In this document: piece after piece, positions 8,918-17,196 of the stretch
Layout of the letters: each line of letters opens with the position of its first letter
Position numbering within the stretch: position 1 is the first letter of the stretch
DNA from: Bradyrhizobium diversitatis
GTDB taxonomy: Bacteria > Pseudomonadota > Alphaproteobacteria > Rhizobiales > Xanthobacteraceae
DNA: 64,000 nt
NCBI RefSeq assembly: GCF_016031635.1
Contig: NZ_JACEGD010000011.1
Location: 124,001-188,000 of the forward strand
Direction: 5' to 3'
Translations under genes and position numbers: made by a program
The notes under the pieces: model-generated
The model's input: only the letters and a program-made list of their open reading frames with translations
The model's database searches: none
What the model was told of the DNA's origin: nothing

Positions 8918-9600
8918 GCCGAAATCACCGAAGCCGGCGTGGGAAGAAGACGATCGCGCAGCGCCGTCCAGATTCGGGCTGCGACCGTGTCAGGATCGGA
9001 ATTGGCGTCGATCAGCACACAGCGCGCGGGCTCGTCCGCCGCGATCTTGCGATAGGCTTCGCGGAGGCCCTCGTGGAAGCTGAGCTTCTCGGCCTCGAAC
9101 CTGTCAGGCGTGCCGCTGCCGCGGCGCGCGGCAGCGCGTTGCAGGCCAATCTCGACCGGCAAATCGAGGATGATGGTGAGATCAGGCTTGAGATCGCCGA
9201 TCGTGACCCTTTGCATGGCGTTGATCAGGCCCTCGGGAACGCGGCCGAGGCTGCCCTGATAGGCCCGAGTCGAGTCGGCGAAGCGGTCGCAGAGCACCCA
9301 GGTGCCCTGGTTGAGCGCAGGCAGGATCACGGTGCGGACATGGTCATCGCGCGCGGCGGCAAAAAGCAGCGTCTCCGCCTCAGGGCCGAGCAGCTTGCCC
9401 ATACCCGACAGCACCAGGTGACGCATGATCTCAGCGCCTGGCGAGCCGCCCGGCTCACGCGTGACCCGGATGCGCAGCTTTGCCGCCTTGAGGCGGTCAG
9501 CGAGCTTCTTGATCTGGGTCGACTTGCCCGCGCCCTCGCCGCCTTCAAAGGTGATGAAGCGTCCACGTCCGGACGGCCGTTGTACCGCACTCTCACTCAT
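8914..9600 (-). CDS. tmk: Thymidylate kinase
   Basis: 228 residues; phosphorylates dTMP to dTDP. Visible motifs: P-loop FEGGEGAGKSTQ (residues 18-29), the dTMP-binding REPGGSPGAEIMR, DRFADSTRAYQG (DR motif) and an Arg-containing LID region (AARRGSGTPDRFE). It begins 2 nt after the carboxypeptidase gene stop and overlaps holB by 4 nt. Confidence 0.97.
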   Translation of the reverse strand: MSESAVQRPSGRGRFITFEGGEGAGKSTQIKKLADRLKAAKLRIRVTREPGGSPGAEIMRHLVLSGMGKLLGPEAETLLFAAARDDHVRTVILPALNQGTWVLCDRFADSTRAYQGSLGRVPEGLINAMQRVTIGDLKPDLTIILDLPVEIGLQRAAARRGSGTPDRFEAEKLSFHEGLREAYRKIAADEPARCVLIDANSDPDTVAARIWTALRDRLLPTPASVISA

Positions 9601-9602
9601 GA

Positions 9603-10865
9603 TCAGAGCTTCTCGGCGCCTGCGCGGAACATGCCGATCACGAGCTCGCTGGCACCGTCGATCGCGCGGCGCATGGTCGAACCGGTTCCGATCGCTTCCG
9701 CCGCATAGACCGGCGTCTCGACCGCGATGTTGCCGCTGCGCCAGACCCTGACCACGCCGACCCGCTGGCCGGCCTCGATCGGCGCGCGCACCGGACCGCT
9801 ATAGACGATGCGCGCAATCAACTTGTCGCTGCCGTTCTTGTGCACCATCACCTTCACCGGCGTCCTGGCGACGAGCTTGACCGAGCGGCTCTCGCCGCCG
9901 AACACCTTGGCGTAACCGACCGGCTGCTCCGCCGCGAACAGGATGCGGGTCTCGAAATTGCGGAAGCCCCATTCCAGCATCTTCTTGGCTTCCGTGGCGC
10001 GATCCTCGGGGTCTTCGAGGCCATTGACGACGACGATCAGCCGCGTGCCGTTCTGCACGGCCGAGCCCACCATGCCATAGCCGCCTTCCTTGGTGTAGCC
10101 GGTCTTGAGACCGTCAGCGCCTTCCATCGAATTGAGCAGCGGATTGCGGTTGAACTGGCGGATCTTGTTCCAGGTGAACTCCTTCTCGCCGAACAGTTTG
10201 TAGAAGTCGGGAAAGTCGAGAATGATATGACGGGCGAGCATGCCGAGCTCGCGCACCGTCATCTTGTTGCCGGGGTCGGGCAAGCCGTTGGAATTGGCGA
10301 AGGTCGATCTGGTGAGACCGAGTTCGCGTGCGCGCTTGGTCATGAAGTCGGCCGCAAAGATCCGCTCATTGCCCGCCATGGCCTCGGCAAGCGCGATGCA
10401 GGCGTCATTGCCGCTCTGGATGATCGCGCCGTGCAGGAGATCGTCGACCGAGACCTTGCTGTTGATGGCCGCGAACATGGTCGAGCCGCCCGAGGGCGCA
10501 CCGCCCCGGCGCCAGGCGTTCTCGCTGATCCGGTACTCGTCCGTCAGCTTGATGTCGCCCTTCTTGATGGCATCGAAGACGACCTCCGCGGTCATCAGCT
10601 TCATCATGCTCGAGGGCGCGCGCAGCTCGTCGGCGTTCTTCTCGAACAGCACGCTGCCGCTGGAGGCTTCGATCAGGATCGCAGTCGGGGCATCGCCATC
10701 GAAGCCGGTCTCTTCCGCTTTCTTGGCGCCCTGGACGCTCTGGTTGGCGGCATAGAGCGCCCCGCCCCAGCCGATCCCCGCCACCAGGGCCGCAGCGATC
10801 AGCCCGCGCGCCAGCGTGCCGGCGGTGAGCCGGTTGCGACGAAGCAAAGGAAGACGAAATGCCAT
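9603..10865 (-). CDS. D-alanyl-D-alanine carboxypeptidase (S11 penicillin-binding protein)
   Basis: 420 residues, exported by an N-terminal hydrophobic segment (about residues 15-37). It trims the terminal D-Ala of peptidoglycan stem peptides. Active-site motifs in order: SSMMK (SxxK), SGN in QSGNDACIALAE, and KTG in GLKTGYTKEGGYG, all characteristic of DacA/DacC-type enzymes, followed by a beta-rich C-terminal domain (residues about 300-390). It is first in the tmk-holB-metG run and faces the divergent hydrolase gene at 11020. Confidence 0.95.
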   Translation of the reverse strand: MAFRLPLLRRNRLTAGTLARGLIAAALVAGIGWGGALYAANQSVQGAKKAEETGFDGDAPTAILIEASSGSVLFEKNADELRAPSSMMKLMTAEVVFDAIKKGDIKLTDEYRISENAWRRGGAPSGGSTMFAAINSKVSVDDLLHGAIIQSGNDACIALAEAMAGNERIFAADFMTKRARELGLTRSTFANSNGLPDPGNKMTVRELGMLARHIILDFPDFYKLFGEKEFTWNKIRQFNRNPLLNSMEGADGLKTGYTKEGGYGMVGSAVQNGTRLIVVVNGLEDPEDRATEAKKMLEWGFRNFETRILFAAEQPVGYAKVFGGESRSVKLVARTPVKVMVHKNGSDKLIARIVYSGPVRAPIEAGQRVGVVRVWRSGNIAVETPVYAAEAIGTGSTMRRAIDGASELVIGMFRAGAEKL

Positions 10866-11019
10866 GGCGAAGCCCTGAGGGAGGCGTTCTAACAGCTGGA
10901 ACAGATGCGAACAACACGCGGTTGGATGCTTGCCCGTGAGATTGCACGATTCTCCTCGCGCCCCTATCGTGGCATCTCATATTTCCCGAGCAAACCCCTG
11001 AAACAAGGCGGAAAAGCGA

Positions 11020-11976
11020 ATGTCCTCAACCCGCATGATCAAGGCCAACGGGGTCGAGCTGTTCGTCCGCGAAGCCGGCCAGGGACCGCTGGTGGTGCTG
11101 TGCCATGGCTGGCCGGAACTGTCCTACTCCTGGCGCCACCAGATCCCCGCGCTCGCCGAGGCCGGTTTTCACGTCGTCGCGCCCGACATGCGCGGCTACG
11201 GCCAAAGCTCAGCGCCGCCCGATGCTGCAGCCTATTCGATCTTCGACACGGTCGGTGACGTGGTCGGCCTCGTCCAGGCACTCGGCGAGACCAGGGCGAT
11301 GGTGGTCGGCCACGATTGGGGCGCGCCGGTCGCCTGGCACGCGGCACTGTTCCGGCCCGACATCTTCACTGCGGTCGCGGGCCTCAGCGTGCCGCCACCG
11401 TTCCGCGGGCGCGGCAGGCCGCTCGATTTGTTGCGCCAGGGTGGCGTGACCAATTTCTATTGGCAGTATTTCCAAACACCGGGCGTCGCCGAGGCCGAGC
11501 TTGAGCGCGACGTCGCCCGCACCATGCGCATCGTGCTCGGCGGACGTGGCCTCGCCGATCCCACCGCGGCCATGTTCGTGCAGGAGGACAAGGGCTTTCT
11601 CGGCCATGCGGGCGCCGAGCAGCCGCTGCCCGGCTGGCTCAGCGAGACTGATCTGGCCTATTTCACCGAAGCCTTCCGCAAGTCCGGCTTCCGCGGCGGG
11701 CTGAACTGGTACCGCAACATCGACCGCAACTGGGAGCTGACCGCGCCCTGGCAGGACGCACAGATCCACCAGCCTTCCCTCTTCATCGCAGGCTCAAAAG
11801 ACGCGGTGATCACCGGCCTCATCGGCGCAAAGCGCGTCAACGAACTCGAGCGGGTGCTGCCCAATCTCAAGGGCAGGCTGATCCTCGAGGGCGCCGGCCA
11901 TTGGGTGCAGCAGGAGCGGCCCCATGAGGTGAACGCGGCGCTGGTGAAATTCCTGACGGCGAGCGCGGCTCAGTAG
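11020..11976 (+). CDS. Alpha/beta hydrolase, epoxide hydrolase-like
   Basis: 318 residues. Seen: HGWPELSYSWRHQ with the oxyanion HGxP motif (about 29-41), DMRGYGQSSAP, VGHDWGAPVAWH with Asp as nucleophile (about 99-110), and GAGHWVQQERP with the catalytic His near the C-terminus. An Asp rather than Ser nucleophile together with HGWP points to epoxide hydrolase or haloacid-type chemistry; the cap region FYWQYFQTPGVAEAELE and GGLNWYRN offers Tyr residues expected for epoxide activation. The last 7 nt overlap the convergent rlpA-like gene. Confidence 0.9.
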   Translation: MSSTRMIKANGVELFVREAGQGPLVVLCHGWPELSYSWRHQIPALAEAGFHVVAPDMRGYGQSSAPPDAAAYSIFDTVGDVVGLVQALGETRAMVVGHDWGAPVAWHAALFRPDIFTAVAGLSVPPPFRGRGRPLDLLRQGGVTNFYWQYFQTPGVAEAELERDVARTMRIVLGGRGLADPTAAMFVQEDKGFLGHAGAEQPLPGWLSETDLAYFTEAFRKSGFRGGLNWYRNIDRNWELTAPWQDAQIHQPSLFIAGSKDAVITGLIGAKRVNELERVLPNLKGRLILEGAGHWVQQERPHEVNAALVKFLTASAAQ

Positions 11977-12893
11977 AGCCCGCGGCCGCTCAGGATGTTG
12001 CGCGCCTCGGCGGCGCCATCCGATGAGGGCGCGCCCTCGGCGAGGTAGCGGCGGTCCTCGTCATAGGACACCGCGCGGGCGTTCTGGAGCGGCCGGCCCC
12101 GGCCGCGGCTCGAGGCCGACATTTCCGAGGTCGCATTGAGCGATGCCATGTCGGCCGAGGTGTTGCCGAGATTGTAGGGGCGTCCTTCCGGCATCGGGAC
12201 CTCGCCGCGGATGGAGCCGCGGCTCGATGACGGCAGCTCCGGCACGAACGGCTTTGCTGAAGCGACACGGACCATCGAGGGCGACGGTGCCGGAACGCCG
12301 GTGCGCAAAGTGGCCATCAGCTGGCGGTCGTCGGAGCCTTCAAGCGGCGCCCGGCCGACATATTCGACGCGGACCTTGGCGACACCATTGCCTTTGAATT
12401 CAAGGAGTTCGGCAGCCTTGTTCGAGACGTCGATGAGGCGATTGCCGTGATAGGGCCCGCGGTCATTGACGCGGACGATCAGCGACTTGCCGTTCGAGAT
12501 ATTGGTCACCCGGGCATAGGACGGCATCGGCAGGGTCGGATGCGCCGCGGTCAGCGAGGTCATGTCGAACACTTCGCCGTTGGCGGTCAAGCGGCCGTGG
12601 AAATCATCGCCGTACCAGGACGCCATGCCCTCGGCGCGGTAGTTGACGTCCTCCTCCGGCACGTAGGTCCGGCCCGCCACGACATAGGGCTTGCCGACAC
12701 GGTAGGTGCCGCCGCCCTTCGGGACCGGTTCGCCCCAGGCCACCACCCGGGGGCTCGAGGACACGCCGTATTTCGGATCGACGCGGCTGGCGAATTTGTT
12801 GGACGAGGCGCAATTGGCGAGCGCGAGGCAGGTCGCGACCGCCGCAACACCACGCGCGGCCCGCAAAACCGAATCTGACCGTCGGATCCCCAT
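11970..12893 (-). CDS. rlpA: RlpA-like septal ring lipoprotein (DPBB domain)
   Basis: 307 residues. The start MGIRRSD is followed by a lipoprotein signal with lipobox LANC at about residues 24-27. A double-psi beta-barrel domain follows: GMASWYGDDFHGRLTANGE, then AHPTLPMPSYARVTN and NGKSLIVRVNDRGP with the catalytic-type Asp. RlpA proteins are lytic transglycosylases acting on denuded glycan at the septum. The C-terminal 110 residues are Ser/Arg/Pro-rich and no SPOR domain is seen. The upstream frame extension to 12992 lacks a signal peptide and is not used. Close to the carboxypeptidase gene, fitting a cell-wall neighbourhood. Confidence 0.9.
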   Translation of the reverse strand: MGIRRSDSVLRAARGVAAVATCLALANCASSNKFASRVDPKYGVSSSPRVVAWGEPVPKGGGTYRVGKPYVVAGRTYVPEEDVNYRAEGMASWYGDDFHGRLTANGEVFDMTSLTAAHPTLPMPSYARVTNISNGKSLIVRVNDRGPYHGNRLIDVSNKAAELLEFKGNGVAKVRVEYVGRAPLEGSDDRQLMATLRTGVPAPSPSMVRVASAKPFVPELPSSSRGSIRGEVPMPEGRPYNLGNTSADMASLNATSEMSASSRGRGRPLQNARAVSYDEDRRYLAEGAPSSDGAAEARNILSGRGLY

Positions 12894-13251
12894 GCGCCCC
12901 AAAATACCATTCCGCCGGAGGCGTGCCCAACCCGCTTTGGCAACGGAGGGCGCTATCCGGTCCTGTGATTCCAAGGCGGCCCACCACCGCATCGGAAGTA
13001 GTAAGGATAACGCAACCCGAACACGGCGGAAATGGGGAGCCCACAGCGATCACGCCGGCATGGTAAACGGCAGGTTCGCTTCTCCCGCTGGATTTACGGA
13101 ACCTGGGCGCCCTGCTCTGTGCCACCGCTGGACAAGCTGTTGCGCCAAATCCTCACCCCACCCCCATTGTCGCGGCGCTCACCGAAATTCTTTTGACTGT
13201 GCAAGGCCGCACGCGTTTTCTCGGCTGGCAGGGGCGGATTGGAATTTAACG
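12894..13251. other. Spacer without a recognised gene
   Basis: 358 nt between the divergent rlpA-like gene and the 29-residue peptide gene. Open frames here are shadows. I see no tRNA, clear palindrome or consensus promoter apart from a TTGACT-like hexamer near 13193. Confidence 0.5.
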
Positions 13252-13341
13252 ATGATCGAGACGGTTTCGGCACTGATGGGTCTGGTAAGCGCGGGGATCT
13301 TCCTGGCCCATGCGTTCGAAGGTTACCGCACGAGGGCCTGA
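13252..13341 (+). CDS. 29-residue hydrophobic peptide
   Basis: Short frame MIETVSALMGLVSAGIFLAH followed by AFEGYRTRA and a stop. Residues 5-20 form one membrane-spanning helix and the tail is basic, so an N-out/C-in single-pass micropeptide is expected. GGA lies 8 nt upstream of the ATG. I recall near-identical peptides scattered in Bradyrhizobium genomes, but no function is known to me. Coding potential rests on the hydrophobic design and that recollection only. Confidence 0.6.
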   Translation: MIETVSALMGLVSAGIFLAHAFEGYRTRA

Positions 13342-13445
13342 AGGGCACTCGCGCGGGCGGTAAGCGTCACCTCCTTCAAGGCGGCCCGTTCGGACGATTT
13401 TGATGGATCCGACCGAGCATCGTAGACGAGAGCAGCAGGTGTCCC

Positions 13446-13544
13446 ATGCGCAACCATGACCTCGTATCCGATGGTTTCCTGGCATTGACCGCGGGCGGCC
13501 TGGTGCTGCTCTGCTCGAGCCTCGTGGCCCTGGCATTTGCCTGA
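13446..13544 (+). CDS. 32-residue membrane peptide
   Basis: Short frame MRNHDLVSDGFLALTAGGLV then LLCSSLVALAFA, stop. The polar N-terminus (residues 1-9) followed by a 22-residue hydrophobic run suggests a single-pass membrane micropeptide. AGGTG sits 5 nt upstream of the ATG. It follows the 29-residue peptide on the same strand. Function unknown; this could be a small-protein gene missed by length-limited annotation. Confidence 0.5.
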   Translation: MRNHDLVSDGFLALTAGGLVLLCSSLVALAFA

Positions 13545-13683
13545 GGGCCTTGCTTCCCGATCTACGACATCGCTGCACCGCGGCGCGGCAAGCGCCACTG
13601 TCCCGCTCCCATTCAGTTGATTGAATTTCTGCGTTCGGCGCCTCGACCAATTGGGAGAGCCATCACCAACGAGGGTGACGCAG

Positions 13684-13812
13684 ATGCTTGCCGAGAAATT
13701 CTTCCTGGTCCTGGAATCCCTGATCCGCGGCGACCGCACCTATCCGGATGGAAGTCCCCGGATCGTCAGCACCTGCCAGCACGTGCCGATCAAGCTGCCG
13801 GCGCAGAAATAG
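13684..13812 (+). CDS. 42-residue conserved small protein
   Basis: Starts MLAEKFFLVLESLIRGDRTY and continues with PDGSPRIVSTCQHVPIKLP. The pattern MLAEKFFL-xLE ... DGSPRxVS ... HVPxKLP matches a family of very small soluble proteins that I recall as multi-copy in Bradyrhizobium. GAGGGTG precedes the ATG by about 8 nt. The in-frame ATG at 13621 would add an unrelated 21-residue segment and is rejected. Function unknown. Confidence 0.65.
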   Translation: MLAEKFFLVLESLIRGDRTYPDGSPRIVSTCQHVPIKLPAQK

Positions 13813-13845
13813 CCGGCGCGTCGGCAAGCCTGGATCACTTGCCGC

Positions 13846-14136
13846 TCAGCGCAGACCCAGCAGTGAGCGGCGATAGAAGCCGCCGCGCGCCTCGCTCAGG
13901 CAGACGAAGCTGCCGTCAAATCCCTGGCCATAGCGCTTCTGACCCTTGCGGTAGTAGACGCCCTTCCTGAAGTCGAGCCAGACCACCCTGTCATGCGGGC
14001 AATGACGCTGCGCCTGCGCCTCGTAGCGAAACGGCGTCAGCGGCGTCGCCGAGACCTCGGCGCCGCCTGCACCAACCAGCATGGCGCCCGCGCACGCGAC
14101 TGCGCCGGACCACTTGCCAAGGCCGCTCCGAGACAC
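13846..14136 (-). CDS. Small exported hypothetical protein
   Basis: 96 residues; GTG start with GGAGGTG upstream. The N-terminus has a signal-like hydrophobic stretch (residues 9-30, ending EVSATP). The mature part contains two Cys (HCPHDRVVWLD and GSFVCLSEARGG) likely to form a disulfide, and an aromatic/basic segment KGVYYRKGQKRYGQG. Probably periplasmic. I know no named domain for it. Confidence 0.7.
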   Translation of the reverse strand: MSRSGLGKWSGAVACAGAMLVGAGGAEVSATPLTPFRYEAQAQRHCPHDRVVWLDFRKGVYYRKGQKRYGQGFDGSFVCLSEARGGFYRRSLLGLR

Positions 14137-14297
14137 TCCCCACCTCCAGCTCGCCGGCCGTCACCCGGCGGCCGATCGGCAAGGTAGCACGAAACAGCAC
14201 TGTCCATGGAAGGCGGCACCGGCGCGTCGCGTCTTACGCCGGCCATCTCGTCGGGGTGCATGACGGCGAGATCCTCCCATGCGAGATTGCAGCCTGA

Positions 14298-14876
14298 ATG
14301 TCGGTTGAGCCTGAACCCAAAACTGGCCCCCGCCCGCCTTCGCCGCAGCTCGGCCTGTTGGCGACGATCATCTTCGGCTCGCGCTGGCTGCAACTACCGC
14401 TCTATCTCGGGCTGATCGTGGCGCAATGCGTCTACATCGCGCTGTTCCTCAAGGAGCTCTGGGACCTCTCCTGGCACGCCCTCGACCTCACCGAGCAGCA
14501 GATCATGATGAGCGTGCTGGCGCTGATCGACGTCGTGATGATCTCCAACCTGCTCGTGATGGTCATCGTCGGCGGCTACGAGACGTTCGTCTCGCGGCTC
14601 GACCTCCAGGGCCATCCAGACGAGCCGGAATGGCTCGGCCACGTCAATGCGAGCGTCCTGAAGATCAAGCTCGCGATGGCCATCATCGGCATCTCCTCGA
14701 TCGCGCTGCTCCGCACCTTCATCGAGGCCGGCAATCTCGGCTCCAACCGCGCCGGCTTCACCGAAACCGGCGTGATGTGGCAGGTGCTGATCCACCTCAC
14801 CTTCGTGGTCTCGGCGATCGGCATTGCCTATGTCGACAAGCTCAGTGAGTCCGGGATGCGCAAACGTGTGGAGTGA
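14298..14876 (+). CDS. UPF0114 (YqhA) family membrane protein
   Basis: 192 residues with three or four membrane helices: about 32-58, 72-95 (MMSVLALIDVVMISNLLVMV), 125-145 and 160-180. The segment VIVGGYETFVSRLD followed by HPDEPEWLGHVNASVLKIKL is the signature of the YqhA/UPF0114 family of inner-membrane proteins of unknown function. No strong ribosome-binding site precedes the ATG. Confidence 0.9.
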   Translation: MSVEPEPKTGPRPPSPQLGLLATIIFGSRWLQLPLYLGLIVAQCVYIALFLKELWDLSWHALDLTEQQIMMSVLALIDVVMISNLLVMVIVGGYETFVSRLDLQGHPDEPEWLGHVNASVLKIKLAMAIIGISSIALLRTFIEAGNLGSNRAGFTETGVMWQVLIHLTFVVSAIGIAYVDKLSESGMRKRVE

Positions 14877-14923
14877 GGACCGCCCGCGCAGCCTGCAACC
14901 CGCCACCTGCCCTGAGAGGTTTC

Positions 14924-15397
14924 ATGTCAGCCGATAGCGAGGTGTCTTTCAGGACCGCCCGTCGTGACGATGCGGAAACGGTGTTCAACATCACCAAAGC
15001 CTCGATCGCGGGTTTGTCGCGTGGGTGCTATTCGCAGGCTCAGATCGAGAACTGGATGGGCGAACGGACACCCCGGTTCTACGAGGATCTCATCGCCAAG
15101 GGACGAATGACCGTCGGCCTTCGCAACGGGATCGTCGTCGGCTTTGTCGATGCGGAGCCCGGCGAGGTCACCCGCCTTTTCGTGCTGCCCGAAGCGGCCG
15201 GCTCCGGGCTCGGTCAGCGGCTGCTCGAGATCGGCGTCGCCCAGGCGCGGCTCGGCCATGACGGACCGATCCGTCTTGAAGCCACAATCAACGCCGAGAC
15301 CTTCTACCGAAGATACGGATTCAGAAGCACGGGCAGAGGGCAATTCTCTCACGGCCTGGGCGGCGAGCCCATCGAAATCGTCCACATGGAGCTGTGA
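14924..15397 (+). CDS. GNAT family N-acetyltransferase
   Basis: 157 residues. It begins with a typical GNAT strand (VSFRTARRDDAETVFNI) and has the acetyl-CoA pyrophosphate-binding turn in RLFVLPEAAGSGLGQRLLE (about residues 83-101), then FYRRYGFRSTGRG near the C-terminus. The ATG at 14924 has GAGG 5 nt upstream; a GTG overlapping the previous gene is a less likely start. Substrate unknown. Confidence 0.88.
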   Translation: MSADSEVSFRTARRDDAETVFNITKASIAGLSRGCYSQAQIENWMGERTPRFYEDLIAKGRMTVGLRNGIVVGFVDAEPGEVTRLFVLPEAAGSGLGQRLLEIGVAQARLGHDGPIRLEATINAETFYRRYGFRSTGRGQFSHGLGGEPIEIVHMEL

Positions 15398-15414
15398 GCG
15401 CCAGTTGCACACGC

Positions 15415-15732
15415 TCAGGATTCTGCTTGGAGCTGCTGAACGGCCTGGTGCATATACTCCTGAAGCTTCTGCGCGACCTGCTCGCGCGCGACGCCCTTGT
15501 CTGCGAGATCGCCTGACACCTTGCCGACGATATCGTCGATCGTCCGGCTCTCCAGGTGGTCCGTCACCAGCGCGGTCGCGTAGCCTGCGGCGGCATCCCC
15601 GCTGAGCCCGAGCTGGCCTGCGGCCCACAGCCCGAGCAGCTTGTTGGACCGCGCGGTGGCCTTGAACATGAACTCCTCGTCGTGAGCGAATTTGGCTTCA
15701 AAGCCCTGCTCGCGCTTGTCGAACGTGGTCAT
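15415..15732 (-). CDS. ATPase inhibitor subunit zeta (DUF1476)
   Basis: 105 residues beginning MTTFDKREQGFEAKFAHDEE, the hallmark of the alphaproteobacterial zeta subunit that blocks reverse ATP hydrolysis by F1-ATPase through its N-terminal segment. The rest is a helical bundle (KLLGLWAAGQLGLSGD ... KGVAREQVAQKLQEYMHQAV). GGAG lies 6 nt before the chosen ATG; an ATG four codons earlier (15744) leaves that site inside the frame. It converges with the GNAT gene (17 nt between stops). Confidence 0.92.
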   Translation of the reverse strand: MTTFDKREQGFEAKFAHDEEFMFKATARSNKLLGLWAAGQLGLSGDAAAGYATALVTDHLESRTIDDIVGKVSGDLADKGVAREQVAQKLQEYMHQAVQQLQAES

Positions 15733-16102
15733 GGTCAGCTCCATTCTGGTTCGCTGATGAGGATCGGACTTGCTGGGAGCGAAGGTCTCCGTGCTTCAGG
15801 TCAGGATCATTTGAAGCTTCCTCCCGGAAGCCGAACGCCGTCAAGCCTGCCGATGCACGCGGGTGCACGGGACGCACCAGCCCCACGCCAATCAACCCGG
15901 CCAGGCCGGCGATGCGTAGAAACGAACTGCTGAAGGTCGCCGACGTTTGTCGCAGCGCGGCCGAAGCGTCGCGCCGCGGGCCTTGGCAGAGGCCGTCCTG
16001 ACGCTGAGCTGGCCCTGAGTGTCCAAGCGACACAAGCGGCCAAAAAGGCCGCCGGGAGAAAGGAGAAAAGATTCAAGGATTGGGCAGCAAGCGCGCGTCC
16101 GC
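15733..16102. other. Spacer without a recognised gene
   Basis: 370 nt between the zeta-subunit gene and the 63-residue protein gene. Only Arg/Ala-rich shadow frames are open here. I see no RNA gene or clear inverted repeat. Confidence 0.5.
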
Positions 16103-16294
16103 TCAGCCCTTCGGCGCCGCCGCTTCACGCGCCAGGCGCTCGGCCCTCAGCCGTTCCTTGTTGGCGTAAAACGCCTTCTGCGCTGCTTCATGGTCGCGCA
16201 TGGCCTTCTCGGCCTCGATCCGGCGCGCCGCATCGCGCGCCTGGCGCTGTTCGGGGGTCAGGGGTTTGCGTCGAAAGGAAAGGTCTTCAGTCAT
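16103..16294 (-). CDS. Small charged protein, likely stress-induced
   Basis: 63 residues, MTEDLSFRRKPLTPEQRQAR onward, almost entirely charged helix (AARRIEAEKAMRDHEAAQKAFYANKE), ending in AAAPKG. I recall close relatives in Rhizobiales with the same opening. No ribosome-binding site precedes the ATG, but a perfect EcfG-type promoter ends 9 nt upstream, so the transcript would be essentially leaderless. The longer frame (to 16357) runs back through that promoter and is rejected. Function unknown; expression in the general stress response is inferred. Confidence 0.75.
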   Translation of the reverse strand: MTEDLSFRRKPLTPEQRQARDAARRIEAEKAMRDHEAAQKAFYANKERLRAERLAREAAAPKG

Positions 16295-16302
16295 GCCGAA
16301 TG

Positions 16303-16327
16303 AACGCGGCGGCAAGGCAGAAGTTCC
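16303..16327 (-). promoter_or_regulatory. EcfG-type (general stress sigma) promoter
   Basis: On the minus strand: GGAAC (16327-16323), 16-nt spacer, CGTT (16306-16303). This matches the alphaproteobacterial EcfG consensus GGAAC-N16/17-CGTT exactly. Transcription should start about 7 nt downstream, at or just before the ATG at 16294. Confidence 0.7.
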
Positions 16328-16521
16328 GTATGGTCCCGTTGAAGGGCATAGGCCCATCCATGAAGATTTGCGAAAACAACCCCATGCACAGCAGATAAGT
16401 CCTGCTGCCGCAACGCTTTTTCAAGGGCGCAAGAGCCCGTTCATCCCTCGGAACATCGTCTGACCGGGTTCCCCTTTTTGGGCCACGGCGAGAGGAGAAA
16501 TGAAACGGGCGCGCCGGCAAA

Positions 16522-17196
16522 TCAGATCTCGATGTCCGCGATCACAGGCAAATGGTCCGAATAGGCCCTCGCCTCGTCGTCGGTCCAGACTTTCCCGAAC
16601 CGGCTATCGCGCGTTGCATAGATCCGGTCGAGCCGAAGCAAGGGTAAGCGTGCCGGGAAGGTTCGCAGCCGCGTACGGTTGGGGCAGGCCTGCGCCAGCA
16701 CGCGCCGCACCGATTTCACCCAGAACCAGTCGTTGAAATCGCCGAGGACGACAGTTCTTCCAGGCTTCACCAGGCTCACCAGGGCCTGAGCCTGCGCATA
16801 ACGCTCGTGGATACTCAGGCCGAGATGAGTGGCGACCACGCGGACGTCGCCAAAAGGCGTCAGCAATCCCGTGGCAATCGCTCGGCGTGGCTCCCGCTCC
16901 CGATACGACACGTCGACGATGTCAGGCACACCGGAGAACGGAAAGCGGCTCAGGAGCATCTGACCGTAATCACCATCCTCCGTGACGATCGACTTGGCGT
17001 GGACGCGATGATCGCCGACCACACGCGCGAGCTTCCCAAACGGATCGTCTGACCGGGATCGGGAATCCACCTCCTGAAGCGCGACGACATCCGGCGACCA
17101 TTTGCGAATGATGGAGCAAACACCCTCCAGATCGAACTTCGGATTGAGACTGAACGTGCCGTGCACATTCCATGTCATGAAGCGCATCGGCGCCAT
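16522..17196 (-). CDS. Endonuclease/exonuclease/phosphatase (EEP) family protein, YbhP-like
   Basis: 224 residues covering a whole EEP domain: MTWNVHG (metal-binding Asn), ALQEVD (catalytic Glu), THLGLS, GDFNDWF, LDRIY and the terminal SDHLPVIADI with catalytic Asp-His. The family includes DNases and phospholipid phosphodiesterases. Its start overlaps the stop of the phospholipase D gene by 1 nt (TGATG), so the two act together. The pairing recalls E. coli clsB (ybhO)-ybhP, suggesting a role in phospholipid turnover rather than DNA repair. Confidence 0.9.
   Translation of the reverse strand: MAPMRFMTWNVHGTFSLNPKFDLEGVCSIIRKWSPDVVALQEVDSRSRSDDPFGKLARVVGDHRVHAKSIVTEDGDYGQMLLSRFPFSGVPDIVDVSYREREPRRAIATGLLTPFGDVRVVATHLGLSIHERYAQAQALVSLVKPGRTVVLGDFNDWFWVKSVRRVLAQACPNRTRLRTFPARLPLLRLDRIYATRDSRFGKVWTDDEARAYSDHLPVIADIEI

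Noticed and set aside
13094..13348. 84-codon minus-strand frame in the spacer before the small peptides
   Set aside because: No ribosome-binding site, no hydrophobic or conserved segment, and it overlaps the better-supported 29-residue frame.
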